Source: Pseudobacillus lumedeiriae (lineage in GTDB: Bacteria > Bacillota > Bacilli > Bacillales > Domibacillaceae). Taken from it: a stretch of DNA of 64,000 nucleotides. Numbering within the stretch: position 1 is the stretch's first letter; every line of letters begins with the position of its first letter. A program made the position numbers and the translations under genes. The notes under the pieces are model-generated. The model did no database searches. It was not told the DNA's origin and saw only the letters and a list, made by a program, of their open reading frames with translations. The DNA lies in contig NZ_JAUIYO010000005.1 of the NCBI RefSeq assembly GCF_044891285.1, forward strand, positions 121,514-185,513. Direction: 5' to 3'. Positions 43,833-53,139 of the stretch are shown here, one piece after another.

Positions 43833-44167
43833 AAGGAATAAACAACGGACTCCTATACTTTGAACTATGACTCCCTGGACTATTTCCAGCCCCTTACACT
43901 GAAACAGGGAAATAAGCAGCTTACCAAATCGTATGCAATATAGAATGACATTATGTAAGAAAATTGGAAAAACCATTAAACTGTTCATTATAAAAATGGA
44001 ATGAATAACCTTTAACTGTGACTATTTCATATGTTTCATTCCTAGTACCTGTCACCCCCAAATAGATGGCAAATCAATAAGCACTCTTCTTGCATTCAAA
44101 TAAATTTGAAACTTCAGTCAGGCTGCCGCCGTACATTTATTAACGATCAAAAAAGGATGAGGTAAAC

Positions 44168-44992
44168 ATGGAAACGAAAGAACAATTGCTCACCGAACTC
44201 TCAGCAATTGAAAAATGGGAAAAAGACCAAAAGCGTCTATGGATTTGGGAAAAAGTAGCCCGCCTTCCATTTAAACTGCTTGATAAGATCACACCAAAAG
44301 TCATTCAAAACAAGATTAGTCAGCTTCTTGATGAGATCGGAAATTTCATTCAAACAGGCGGACAATATTTAATTCAGGAAAAGAGCGTGCTGAACAAAAT
44401 TCAAGAAGCTAATCCTGAACTCGTTATTCAATCCATTCACGATGTCCGTTCTGTCCCAATTGAAAAGATGGACTTCGTTAGTGAAAGCTTGAAAAACTCG
44501 CGGGCAAATATGGCGACTGTCCAGGGAGCTTCAACAGGCATTGGCGGTGTATTCACTCTTGCTGTGGACATCCCCCTGCTGCTCGGTTTGTCTTTAAAAA
44601 CACTTCAAGATCTTGCCATCACATACGGTTATGATCCGAACGAAAAGGAGGAACGTGTATTTATTATTAAATGCCTTCAGTTCACATCCTCTGACGTTGT
44701 AGGCAAACAAGCCATCTTAAATGACTTGTCTGCTTGTTACCGCGGACAGGTGAAGAACAGAGAAATGCTGTCTCAATTACAAGGATGGCGAGAAGTCATT
44801 TATACGTATCGTGACCAATTCGGCTGGAAGAAAATGATGCAGCTCGTTCCCGTAGCCGGAATTGCATTCGGTGCTTTCACAAATCGGTCAGCGATTCTTG
44901 ACATTGCTGAAACCGGTATGATGCTCTACAAAAAGCGCCGCATTATGGAGCGTTTACAAGAGATAAATGGTCAAACAGAAAGTTCCATCTAA
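44168..44992 (+). CDS. ecsC: EcsC family protein
   Basis: 274-aa EcsC-domain protein: GASTGIGGVFTLAVDIPLLLG, TLQDLAITYGYDP, and VPVAGIAFGAFTNRS, with two hydrophobic stretches suggesting membrane association. ATG at 44168 after AGGATGAGG. In B. subtilis ecsC follows ecsAB; here it lies 32 kb away and alone. Function unknown. Confidence 0.85.
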   Translation: METKEQLLTELSAIEKWEKDQKRLWIWEKVARLPFKLLDKITPKVIQNKISQLLDEIGNFIQTGGQYLIQEKSVLNKIQEANPELVIQSIHDVRSVPIEKMDFVSESLKNSRANMATVQGASTGIGGVFTLAVDIPLLLGLSLKTLQDLAITYGYDPNEKEERVFIIKCLQFTSSDVVGKQAILNDLSACYRGQVKNREMLSQLQGWREVIYTYRDQFGWKKMMQLVPVAGIAFGAFTNRSAILDIAETGMMLYKKRRIMERLQEINGQTESSI

Positions 44993-45035
44993 CAAGCTTT
45001 TAGATGATAAGCAAATCCTGCTTTAGACACTTTTA

Positions 45036-45145
45036 GGCTGATTGAAGACGCGTTTTGCGAAGATCCAGAGCAAGAGTGACCGACAAGGAACTTGAACACC
45101 CTAGACAGGTGAGCAGCGAAGAAGCAGATCGCTTGTCAACAGCCT
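45036..45145 (+). repeat. Family B repeat, copy B3
   Basis: AGGCTGATTGAAGACG ... GAGTGACCGACAAGG ... CAACAGCCT. The ends are inverted repeats and the centre matches B1 and B2 in scattered blocks. Confidence 0.6.
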
Positions 45146-45151
45146 CACAGC

Positions 45152-45838
45152 TCAGTTGGATGAGCTTTTGTTTTGGCCCTTATCTTGTAACAAGCGCTTC
45201 TTTATTGTTTTTTTATTTCCATAAATGAACAATTGATCACCTTCTTGAATTTTTTCACTGGCGAGACTACTGCGTACATAGACTTTTCCTCGCTTAATGA
45301 ATAAAATATTAACATCCTCATCCCTTCTTATGAGCTCTGTTGTTTTCTTGCCGATGAATTCGGAACTCTCGTCAATCACAACATCCGTGACTAAGTCATC
45401 CTCATTCAAATACAGAGCATCTTTAACTGGGAGTTCTGAAATTTCGAGTTTCTTTTCCATTTCGTAACTAAGTTTCTTTTGCAGCTTGTGCCTAATAAAA
45501 GGAGTTTTACCGGCGAGCACTAGGATGAGAAGAACAACATTAATCAGAGCCAATTCTTTTAACCGTAAATCATCAGCTAAAATATTGGTGATGGAAGAGA
45601 TAATCACTGCAAGGGAAAAAGCGCCGAATAGAATGAGGAACATGCTTAACCGCCTGCGGACAGGATGATCAAGAATGAGCTGTGCTTCATCGGTAGTAAA
45701 ACCAGTATTCGTCAGCATCGAAACAACTTGATATCGAGAAACATCTGTTTCTAGTCCAGTTAAATTAAATAACATAACGGAAATTTCGATAACAAAGGCA
45801 ACAATTAAAAAATAAAGGAACATAAAAACAAGTCCCAT
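45152..45838 (-). CDS. Membrane protein with TrkA-C (RCK_C) domain
   Basis: 228-aa protein. Three to four N-terminal helices (MGLVFMFLYFLIVAFVIEI, MFLILFGAFSLAVIISSI, LALINVVLLILVLAG), then a cytosolic tail with a TrkA-C domain (SSEFIGKKTTEL, GKVYVRSSLASEKIQEGDQLFIYG, in two parts) that usually binds a small ligand such as cyclic di-AMP in K+ or anion transport regulation. Not a complete transporter on its own. ATG at 45838 after AAAGGAGGAACGGG. The C-terminal stop is next to repeat B3. Confidence 0.75.
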   Translation of the reverse strand: MGLVFMFLYFLIVAFVIEISVMLFNLTGLETDVSRYQVVSMLTNTGFTTDEAQLILDHPVRRRLSMFLILFGAFSLAVIISSITNILADDLRLKELALINVVLLILVLAGKTPFIRHKLQKKLSYEMEKKLEISELPVKDALYLNEDDLVTDVVIDESSEFIGKKTTELIRRDEDVNILFIKRGKVYVRSSLASEKIQEGDQLFIYGNKKTIKKRLLQDKGQNKSSSN

Positions 45839-45913
45839 TCTTCCCGTTCCTCCTTTTTAAAGATTAGGCTGAAGGAATATTTCCCTTCCTGCCACTAAAT
45901 AAAACGACAAACA

Positions 45914-45948
45914 AAAAAACGGGTGGCCGGGAAAGTCCGGACACCCAT
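45914..45948 (-). terminator. Terminator of spoVR
   Basis: GGGTGTCCGG / CCGGCCACCC stem followed by GTTTTTTT on the minus strand. Confidence 0.8.
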
Positions 45949-45951
45949 CCA

Positions 45952-47364
45952 TTATAAATATTTTCGCTGCACTTTACTGCCGCTGAAGCTGAAGAGAATT
46001 TGACGGTCTTCAATGACTGTCTCTAAATGAACAGTCCTTCCCCAAAGCGTGTACAGATGCGGAAGAACTTTTTCCAAGTATTTGATATCAAGTTCAATAC
46101 CTTCATACCAATGCTCTAGGTACAGCTCCCCAGCTTTCATATAATCGCTGTCATTAACAGTTAAATAAGGGAAGCCGCCGTTGACTCTCATGCTTACGAG
46201 CTGATCACGTACGTTTGTCCATTCTTTATCAGTAATCTTGTAATCCTTTCCTTTTTTCTGAAATAAATACATATCCTCTCTTAAGACAAGGTCTTTCGTT
46301 AAGTAATTGCGCAAAAAGGAAATATCGGATTCAATTTCCCGAACTTCAAACATCTTCTCCCGTCCTGACCCCGGCTTGACACCAAGCCGCTTCATTTCCT
46401 CTGTCGGATTGTTATAGCGCTCCTCAATGTCTTCAAACATTTTCAACCCTAAATAATACGGATTAATCGATGTGCGCGACGGCTGAACCACTCCAGCATT
46501 TAACTTAGCGAATTCAATCACTTCTCCTGAGGTTAAATCCAGTTCACGGATGATGCGCTGATGCCAGTAAGATGCCCAGCCTTCATTCATGATTTTCGTC
46601 TCCAGCTGCGGCCAGAAATAAAGCATTTCCTCACGTACCATCGTCATAATATCGCGCTGCCAGTCTTCAAGGTCACGGCTGTACTGTTCAATAAACAGCA
46701 TGATGTCTTTCTCAGGGTGAGGCGGGATCGTCTTTTTAGGCTTTTTGGGTACAAGCTCTAATGTATTCGTTCCATCAAGCGACCAAAGATCATCATAAGG
46801 CCCTTTTTGTTTTTCTGTTTCCACTATGATTTCTTCTTCCGTCTGCCAGGAAAGCTGCCGTCGTAGAAGCGAAGGGTCAATATGCTCTTCAATAGCCAGA
46901 ACAGCATCCAAAAATTGTTCGACTGTTTCTTTCCCGTGATCAATTTCATATTGGCGAATTCTGTCGGCGGTTGCCGCCATACTTTCTACCATATTCCTGT
47001 TCGTCTGCTGAAAGCGGGCATTATTTTTAAAGAAATCGCAATGAGCCAGTACGTGGGCGACAATTAACTTGTTTTGAATCAATGAATTCGTGTCGAGCAA
47101 AAAAGCATAGCATGGATTGGAGTTAATGACGAGTTCATATATTTTACTTAGACCTAAATCGTATTGCAGTTTCATTTTGAAAAATTGTTTTCCGAAACTC
47201 CAATGTGAAAAGCGAGTCGGCATGCCATAAGCACCAAATGTATAAATAATCTCCGCCGGGCAAATTTCATATCTCATCGGATAAAAGTCAAGACCGAATC
47301 CTGCCGCAATTTCCGTAATTTCATCAATCGCATACTGAAGGTCTTTCATTTCTGCCTCATTCAT
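45952..47364 (-). CDS. spoVR: Stage V sporulation protein R
   Basis: 470-aa SpoVR family: GLDFYPMRYEICPAEIIYTFGAYGMP (split here: GLDFYPMRYEICPAE and IIYTFGAYGMPTRFSHW), HVLAHCDFFKNN, LMNEGWASYWHQRI-like segment (IMNEGWASYWHQRIIREL), all conserved. It is required for the spore cortex in B. subtilis. ATG at 47364 has AAAAAGGGGG upstream; the TTG at 47394 lacks one. Homologues in other bacteria (E. coli ycgB) act with yeaG/yeaH; the counterparts prkA and yhbH are in this window. Confidence 0.95.
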   Translation of the reverse strand: MNEAEMKDLQYAIDEITEIAAGFGLDFYPMRYEICPAEIIYTFGAYGMPTRFSHWSFGKQFFKMKLQYDLGLSKIYELVINSNPCYAFLLDTNSLIQNKLIVAHVLAHCDFFKNNARFQQTNRNMVESMAATADRIRQYEIDHGKETVEQFLDAVLAIEEHIDPSLLRRQLSWQTEEEIIVETEKQKGPYDDLWSLDGTNTLELVPKKPKKTIPPHPEKDIMLFIEQYSRDLEDWQRDIMTMVREEMLYFWPQLETKIMNEGWASYWHQRIIRELDLTSGEVIEFAKLNAGVVQPSRTSINPYYLGLKMFEDIEERYNNPTEEMKRLGVKPGSGREKMFEVREIESDISFLRNYLTKDLVLREDMYLFQKKGKDYKITDKEWTNVRDQLVSMRVNGGFPYLTVNDSDYMKAGELYLEHWYEGIELDIKYLEKVLPHLYTLWGRTVHLETVIEDRQILFSFSGSKVQRKYL

Positions 47365-47543
47365 TTTCACTTCCCCCTTTTTGCCCTTTAACAAATACTT
47401 ATGAAAAAAAACAAAAGGTCATACCCTTTTTCCTCTGAATCCCCCTTCTATTTTCAAACGGGTCCTCCACCAATATTTACAGGGAGAGTTCTGCCAGCGG
47501 GAACACATACTATAGATAATTCCTCTACAGGGGGGGATAAGTA

Positions 47544-47780
47544 ATGGATTATACAGATTATGATCGTGCACTTTACTATGTACACCGTTCTGATTGGACC
47601 AATTTACTGATATTAATGGTACGGACGAATGATCAGCTGCTTTCAAAGAAAATTGAGCATTTTCTCCATGCCCGCTCATTTCCTAATTCCTATTCTGCTG
47701 TGGAAAAAACATTCTATACGTTATTCCACTATATTGAACATGCCAACTCGTTAAAACACCTAGAAGAATTCCACCAGTAA
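47544..47780 (+). CDS. yhdB: YhdB-like protein
   Basis: 78-aa soluble protein MDYTDYDRALYYVHRSDW..., with LLILMVRTNDQLLSKKIEHFL. It matches B. subtilis YhdB, also next to spoVR. ATG at 47544 after AGGGGGGGATAAGTA. Divergent from spoVR. Function unknown. Confidence 0.8.
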   Translation: MDYTDYDRALYYVHRSDWTNLLILMVRTNDQLLSKKIEHFLHARSFPNSYSAVEKTFYTLFHYIEHANSLKHLEEFHQ

Positions 47781-47781
47781 T

Positions 47782-47827
47782 GAGCAGCCCGAAAGGACTT
47801 CATCCTCCTTTCGCGGCTGCTTTTTTC
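47782..47827 (+). terminator. Terminator of yhdB
   Basis: GAGCAGCCCGAAAGG / CCTTTCGCGGCTGC stem with TTTTTT tail. Confidence 0.85.
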
Positions 47828-47923
47828 ATTGACGGATCATTTTCTTCAAAGCGAATAATTTTACTTTTTTTAATTATTAATACTATAATCATTTAGAGAA
47901 ATTTATACGAAGAAGGAGATTGT

Positions 47924-48340
47924 ATGAAAAAAGAAAATTTGCTTCTGACCGCATGGGGGACTTCCTTTGTTGCAATGCTTGGCAGTTTGTACTTTTCAGA
48001 AGTAATGAAATACGAGCCGTGCGAACTATGCTGGTATCAAAGAATTTTGATGTACCCCCTTGTCTTGATTCTTGGCATGGCCGTCATTAAAAAAGATGCA
48101 GCCGCCGCCCGCTATTCGTTATTGCTTTCAGCAACAGGAGCATGTATTTCTATTTATCATTATGCCATTCAAAAGATTGACTTTTTTTCGAATACTGCTC
48201 CAGCCTGCGGGAGAGTGCCCTGCACAGGAATGTATATAAATTGGCTTGGCTTCATTACTATTCCTTTTTTAGCGCTGACTGCATTCATTGTTATTTTTAC
48301 AGCAAGCTTACTGATTATTAAAGAAAAGAAAGAGGTTTAA
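47924..48340 (+). CDS. bdbC: Disulfide bond formation protein of the DsbB/BdbC type
   Basis: 138-aa four-helix membrane oxidase. CELC (C33, C36) and C95/C100 in ACGRVPC are the two redox pairs that pass electrons to quinone. ATG at 47924. The next gene begins one base after its stop, so both are co-translated. BdbC and BdbB are hard to tell apart; the symbol is the likelier. Confidence 0.85.
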   Translation: MKKENLLLTAWGTSFVAMLGSLYFSEVMKYEPCELCWYQRILMYPLVLILGMAVIKKDAAAARYSLLLSATGACISIYHYAIQKIDFFSNTAPACGRVPCTGMYINWLGFITIPFLALTAFIVIFTASLLIIKEKKEV

Positions 48341-48341
48341 C

Positions 48342-48812
48342 ATGAAGAAAATCATCATTTTTGGCGCTATTGTTTTAGCTATCTTTGGTGCAATTACGTT
48401 TCTTACTAAGTACCAGCAAAACGAAGCCGCCAAGGATAATCCTTATGGTAAAGACGAACTTCATCCGGAAACGATTAAGCAGCTCAATGATCCGAATTAC
48501 AGCAGCCTGATTCTACCAGACGAATTAGAGAAAAAACTTGAAAATAGCGAAGATATGTTCGTTTACTTTTACAGTCCGACATGCCCTCACTGCCAAGCAA
48601 CAACTCCTGTGCTGATGCCGGCTGCGAAAGACAAAAATGTTGTTATCCACCAGTTCAATTTGCTGGAATTTGAAGATGGATGGAATGACTATCACATTGA
48701 ATCCACACCAACGTTAGTTTACTTTAAAGACGGTGTAGAGCAGCAACGTCTCGTCGGCAGCCAGCCAAAAGAAAAGCTGGAACAATTTCTTGAAGTGAAT
48801 AAAGAAAATTAA
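48342..48812 (+). CDS. Membrane-anchored thioredoxin-like protein with CPHC site
   Basis: 156 aa. An N-terminal anchor (IIIFGAIVLAIFGAITFL) places the thioredoxin fold outside the membrane. The redox motif C81-P-H-C84 is the DsbA-type sequence and STPTLV supplies the cis-proline loop. Directly downstream of bdbC, so it is the likely partner that BdbC re-oxidises. It lacks the DsbA helical insert, so it is not a classic BdbD. Confidence 0.85.
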   Translation: MKKIIIFGAIVLAIFGAITFLTKYQQNEAAKDNPYGKDELHPETIKQLNDPNYSSLILPDELEKKLENSEDMFVYFYSPTCPHCQATTPVLMPAAKDKNVVIHQFNLLEFEDGWNDYHIESTPTLVYFKDGVEQQRLVGSQPKEKLEQFLEVNKEN

Positions 48813-48819
48813 ACAGCCT

Positions 48820-48850
48820 CCCCTGTTCTTTGCTGGCAGGGGGATTTTTT
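48820..48850 (+). terminator. Terminator of the bdbC operon
   Basis: CCCCTG / CAGGGG stem followed by GATTTTTTAT. Confidence 0.8.
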
Positions 48851-48891
48851 ATGGTCACTTCCCACACAGTATAGGATTGATGCAGGTTTAT

Positions 48892-48939
48892 AAAAAAAGA
48901 GCTTTCTCAAAAGGATCGACCCCTTTTGAGAAAGCTCTC
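48892..48939 (-). terminator. Terminator of the YhcU-like gene
   Basis: Near-perfect stem AGAGCTTTCTCAAAAGG pairing with CCCCTTTTGAGAAAGCTCT, with seven T on the minus strand. It ends at the stop codon of the gene. Confidence 0.85.
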
Positions 48940-49339
48940 AAATCAAATACGTATTAGCTGGTGTAGCGTAATCTAGATAAGAGATGTAGCTTTTTTTATT
49001 CGTAAAGTGGCTAAGATAGAATGGAAAGCTAATATCAAACCTTTGCAAAATCATCACATTTTTTTCGAATATTTCCTGATAATGCAGAGGCAGACTGGCA
49101 GGTTCCTTTGTTTCGAGGATGAAGACAATTGTTTGCAGACTAGATATCACTCTAAAAGCTTCCTGAAGAGTGCCAAATAGGCTAAAATGATTGTCTTCTA
49201 GTTGGAGCACACCAACTTCATACATCTCCTGTAATTCTTCTTTTTCAAAAAAACGAGGAAAAATGTCCACTTTCAAATGCTGGACTAATTCTCTTATGGT
49301 TTCTTCCTGCTCTCTAGTGGAGGCAATAAGTACTTTCAA
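48938..49339 (-). CDS. yhcU: YhcU-like protein (DUF5365 type)
   Basis: 133-aa soluble protein. TTG at 49339 has GGAAGGTG upstream and starts MKVLIASTREQEETIRELV, as in YhcU; the frame to 49396 is leader. Conserved FGTLQEAFRVISSLQTI. Position beside yhcT fits B. subtilis. Function unknown. Confidence 0.7.
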   Translation of the reverse strand: MKVLIASTREQEETIRELVQHLKVDIFPRFFEKEELQEMYEVGVLQLEDNHFSLFGTLQEAFRVISSLQTIVFILETKEPASLPLHYQEIFEKNVMILQRFDISFPFYLSHFTNKKSYISYLDYATPANTYLI

Positions 49340-49450
49340 AAAAACACCTTCCCTACTGCAACATGATAGTTCAAGAATAACATATAAGCCTTCCAATAAG
49401 GTTGGTAATTTTGTGAAATAGGGAAGAGAACCGCAAAGGTGGGAAACACT

Positions 49451-50353
49451 GTGTATAACACGACAAGAAAAGGCTGCATTTATGAGCTTGCTGTTCCTTC
49501 AGAGTGGACTGGCGACACCATTCACTCTGTGTTTAAAGATCGATGGCAGCTGCCTAAAAAAATGATTCATGAATGGCGGATGGCCAAATCTGCCAAGTTA
49601 AATGGGAAAGAAGCTAATTGGAAAGTACCTCTGAAAGCCGGCGATATGCTGCAAATACCATTGTTTCATTCACATGGAAAGGCACCGGTTCCCTCATTTA
49701 TCGACATAGATGTTTTATATGAGGATGATCATCTACTGATTGCTAATAAGGTGCCGGGCATAAAAACACACCCGAACGATGATACAGAAACACAAACATT
49801 GCTTAATGCTGCTGCTTATCACGTGCAGTCATCCGGTGAACAAGGCTTTATTCGGCACGTTCATCGCCTTGATGAACATACGAGCGGCGCCGTTTTGTTC
49901 GCCAAACATGACGCTGCCTATGCTGTTCTTTCCCGACTATTAGAAGAACGCCGCATTAAACGAACCTACGTAGCGGCTGTCCATGGTTTGATTCAACAAA
50001 CGAAAGGAACAATCGACAAGCCCATCGGAAAAGATAGATATCACTCGTCAAGAAGACGCATATCACCATCGGGTCAATCTGCCCTTACTCATTTTCAAGT
50101 GTTGAAAAGAGATAAAGGCCGCGCGCTTTCTATCATAAAGTGCCAGCTGATGACAGGCCGTACCCATCAAATCCGTGTTCACTTTTCCGCGATCGGACAC
50201 CCGTTGATTGGAGACATTCTTTATGGAGGAAAACCGCTCGTAAAAAGACAGGCACTTCACGCGGTGAAGATTGAAATCCCTCACCCATTTATTGGTGAAA
50301 CAATTGTCTGTGAAGCAGCGCTTCCGAATGATATCGGTGCTCTCTTTGAATAA
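49451..50353 (+). CDS. yhcT: RluA-family pseudouridine synthase YhcT
   Basis: 300-aa enzyme converting uridine to pseudouridine in rRNA or tRNA (exact site unknown). Catalytic Asp141 is in HRLDEHTSG, and GRTHQIRVHF is the RluA C-terminal motif. GTG at 49451 has AAAGGTGGG seven bases upstream; the GTG at 49439 overlaps that RBS. The N-terminal part is an S4-like region. Confidence 0.93.
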   Translation: MYNTTRKGCIYELAVPSEWTGDTIHSVFKDRWQLPKKMIHEWRMAKSAKLNGKEANWKVPLKAGDMLQIPLFHSHGKAPVPSFIDIDVLYEDDHLLIANKVPGIKTHPNDDTETQTLLNAAAYHVQSSGEQGFIRHVHRLDEHTSGAVLFAKHDAAYAVLSRLLEERRIKRTYVAAVHGLIQQTKGTIDKPIGKDRYHSSRRRISPSGQSALTHFQVLKRDKGRALSIIKCQLMTGRTHQIRVHFSAIGHPLIGDILYGGKPLVKRQALHAVKIEIPHPFIGETIVCEAALPNDIGALFE

Positions 50354-50469
50354 AACTATCGGGCACCAGCTGCTCGAGGTCATAAGCCAATCCGACTGAA
50401 AGGTTAAAGAACAACCTTCCATCGGCTTAGCTTATGCTTGTCGCCGCTAAACGGCGCCCTCTGCTTTTC

Positions 50470-51315
50470 TTACTCAAATCCAATATGAAATTGGTCTGGG
50501 TGTGGTCCGAAGCGTTCTTCTTTGTTTAATGCGCTGATATTTTTCATATCTTCTAGGGAAAGCTGAAAATCAAACAGGCTGCTATTTTCTTGAATCCGTT
50601 CTGGCTGGACAGATTTTGGAATAACGACCGTTCCGTTTTGCAGATGCCACCGCAGGATAATTTGGGAGACTGATTTGTTATATTTTTTAGCTAAGTGATT
50701 TAAGGTTGGTTCGTGAATCAGTTTATTGCGGGCAATCGGAGACCATGCTTCGACAACAATGTTGTGATTCTGGCAGTATTCCCGCAATTCCTCTTGCGTT
50801 AAATACGGATGGTTTTCAATTTGGTTAATGGCAGGCACTTCATTGCAATCGGCCAACAGCTCTTCTAGATGATAAGTTTGGAAGTTGCAAACACCGATGG
50901 CTTTGACAGCTCCTTCGCTGTAGAGGCGTTCAAGTGCACGCCATGTTTCCTTATACTTGTCTGTTCCCGGCCAATGAATTAAGTATAAGTCCATGTAATG
51001 TGTCTGCAGTTTATTTAACGACGTTTCAAATGCTTTGAGCGTCTGGTCATAGCCCTGGTCGCTGTTCCACACTTTCGAAGTCAAGAACACTTCATCACGG
51101 CTGATTCCGCTTTCTTTTACCGCTCGGCCAACGCTCTGTTCATTTTCATAAATAGCTGCCGTATCGATGAGCCGATATCCTGTACGGAGAGCAAATTGAA
51201 TCGCTGAGACAGCCTCTGCTTCATCCGTCATTTTAAAAACACCAAGGCCTACTTGAGGCATAGCTAATCCATTATTAAGTGTAATTGTATCTTGCAAATC
51301 TTGGGCAATTTTCAC
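50470..51315 (-). CDS. Aldo-keto reductase
   Basis: 281-aa (alpha/beta)8 NADPH-dependent reductase. Catalytic tetrad elements: D and Y in LIDTAAIYENE, K in TSKVWN, H in LIHWPG; the NADPH site is PKSVQPERIQEN. GTG at 51315 follows AAGGGAGG; the frame beyond is leader. Similar to YvgN/YtbE of B. subtilis (methylglyoxal reductase); substrate uncertain. Confidence 0.92.
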   Translation of the reverse strand: MKIAQDLQDTITLNNGLAMPQVGLGVFKMTDEAEAVSAIQFALRTGYRLIDTAAIYENEQSVGRAVKESGISRDEVFLTSKVWNSDQGYDQTLKAFETSLNKLQTHYMDLYLIHWPGTDKYKETWRALERLYSEGAVKAIGVCNFQTYHLEELLADCNEVPAINQIENHPYLTQEELREYCQNHNIVVEAWSPIARNKLIHEPTLNHLAKKYNKSVSQIILRWHLQNGTVVIPKSVQPERIQENSSLFDFQLSLEDMKNISALNKEERFGPHPDQFHIGFE

Positions 51316-51504
51316 TTTTGTTCCTCCCTTCAATTTCTCTTTTATTTTAACGATAAATACAAATAGAAGCGAATATTTGATTTGCAGGGCACTAGTTGAA
51401 CAAATAATTTCTCTGACTTTTTTCGACAAACTCTTTTTTATTCAGCGCTCTTCAAGTAAAATAGTTCCGTTAGCCATTTTTAATAATATAGGAGGCTCTT
51501 CAAA

Positions 51505-52122
51505 TTGTTTAAACACAAAAAAGATAAATTTACTGTCTTACTGAATTCGATTGCTGTTAACTTAAAGGAAAGTGCTAATTATTTCGCTGACTACAAATTA
51601 AACAATGCCAGCGACTTAAAAATTTTCTATAACGAAATGAAAACATTTGAAACAAAAGGAGACAACTTAATTCATGAAGTCATCAAGGAGCTGAACCAGT
51701 CATTTATTACGCCGATTGAGCGTGAAGACATTTTGGCACTGGCCATGAGCATGGACGATGTTCTGGACGGCCTTGAGGAAACAGCAGCGATGTTTGAAAT
51801 GTACTCCATCGTCAATGCTGATGAATATATGCTGAAGTTCGTTGAAGCTATTCGCGGCTGTGCGATTGAAATTGAACGGTCTGTTGAATTGCTTGAAACG
51901 AAGAAGCTGCTGCCAATCCGTGAACACGTCATTAAAATTAAAGATTACGAAACGGCTTGTGATGGTGTTCGGCGTCAATCCGTTAAACATCTGTTCGCTA
52001 CAGAAAAAGATCCGATTCAACTCATTAAACTAAAAGAAATCTATGAAAGTTTAGAGGAAATTGCCGATTTTTGTCAGGATGTTGCTAATACACTTGAAAC
52101 AATCATTATGAAAAACGCTTAA
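51505..52122 (+). CDS. DUF47 (PhoU-like) Pit accessory protein
   Basis: 205-aa helical PhoU-like protein. TTG at 51505 follows AGGAGG. MKTFETKGDNLIHEV and LEEIADFCQDVANTLE are typical. It is 14 bp upstream of the Pit gene, as ykaA precedes ykaB (pit) in B. subtilis, and probably modulates that transporter. Confidence 0.88.
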   Translation: MFKHKKDKFTVLLNSIAVNLKESANYFADYKLNNASDLKIFYNEMKTFETKGDNLIHEVIKELNQSFITPIEREDILALAMSMDDVLDGLEETAAMFEMYSIVNADEYMLKFVEAIRGCAIEIERSVELLETKKLLPIREHVIKIKDYETACDGVRRQSVKHLFATEKDPIQLIKLKEIYESLEEIADFCQDVANTLETIIMKNA

Positions 52123-52136
52123 GGAGCACCCAATTT

Positions 52137-53135
52137 ATGGATTCTCTATTTATTATTACAGCATTAATCGTTATTTGCGCTTTATCTTTTGACTTTATTA
52201 ACGGCTTCCATGATACGGCGAATGCGATCGCTACTTCTGTCTCTACGAAAGCCCTTAAACCAAGACATGCGATTATTCTTGCAGCTTCTATGAACTTTTT
52301 AGGAGCGATGACTTTTACTGGTGTGGCTAAAACGATTACGAAGGATATCGTTGATCCTTTCATGCTTGAAAATGGCTCGACCGTTATTTTAGCCGCCTTA
52401 ATCGCGGCTATTTTCTGGAACTTACTGACTTGGTATTACGGAATTCCGAGCAGCTCATCTCACGCATTAATCGGCTCAATTGCCGGTGCTGCGATTGCAG
52501 CCGCTGGTGTCGGTATTTTAAATTACAAAGGTTTCTTGAAAATTATCGAGGCACTGCTTATCTCGCCGGTCATCGCTTTTATCGGTGGTTTTATCGTCTA
52601 CAGTATCTTTAAAGTTGTATTTAAAAATAACAATCTGCCAAAGACAAACCGCCGTTTCCGTTACTTTCAAATTTTCACGGCGGCGCTGCAGTCCTATACA
52701 CACGGTACGAATGATGCACAAAAAGCTATGGGGATTATTACAATGGCCCTCATCGCGAACAACTATCAGTCCACAACAGATATTCAACTTTGGGTACAAT
52801 TTTCATGTGCGGCCGCTATGGGGATTGGTACATCAGTAGGCGGATGGAAGATTATTAAAACAGTGGGCGGAAAAATTATGAAGATTCGTCCGGTGAACGG
52901 AGTAGCGGCTGACTTAACATCAGCAGCGATTATTTTCGGTGCGACGTTCATTCATTTGCCAGTCAGTACGACTCATGTTATTTCTTCCTCTATTTTAGGG
53001 GTTGGCTCTTCCCATCGCATTCGCGGCGTTAAATGGGGAACAGCCCAGCGCATGCTGATTACTTGGGTCATTACGCTGCCCATTTCAGCTACAATTGCTG
53101 GTTTAACATATTTATTACTTGACTTGTTTATGTAA
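52137..53135 (+). CDS. pit: Low-affinity inorganic phosphate transporter (Pit family)
   Basis: 332-aa multi-pass symporter. The two inverted signature motifs are DFINGFHDTANAIATSVSTKAL and TFTAALQSYTHGTNDAQKAMG (both shortened: GFHDTANAIATSVST; THGTNDAQKAMG). It imports metal-phosphate with H+. ATG at 52137 after AAGGAGCACCC. Forms an operon with the DUF47 gene. Confidence 0.93.
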   Translation: MDSLFIITALIVICALSFDFINGFHDTANAIATSVSTKALKPRHAIILAASMNFLGAMTFTGVAKTITKDIVDPFMLENGSTVILAALIAAIFWNLLTWYYGIPSSSSHALIGSIAGAAIAAAGVGILNYKGFLKIIEALLISPVIAFIGGFIVYSIFKVVFKNNNLPKTNRRFRYFQIFTAALQSYTHGTNDAQKAMGIITMALIANNYQSTTDIQLWVQFSCAAAMGIGTSVGGWKIIKTVGGKIMKIRPVNGVAADLTSAAIIFGATFIHLPVSTTHVISSSILGVGSSHRIRGVKWGTAQRMLITWVITLPISATIAGLTYLLLDLFM

Positions 53136-53139
53136 AACA

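Noticed and set aside
47396..47425. Sigma-E promoter before spoVR (GGTATGAC, 14 bp, CATAAGTA)
   Set aside because: The -35 matches poorly; I left it out of the features although spoVR is sigma-E dependent in B. subtilis.
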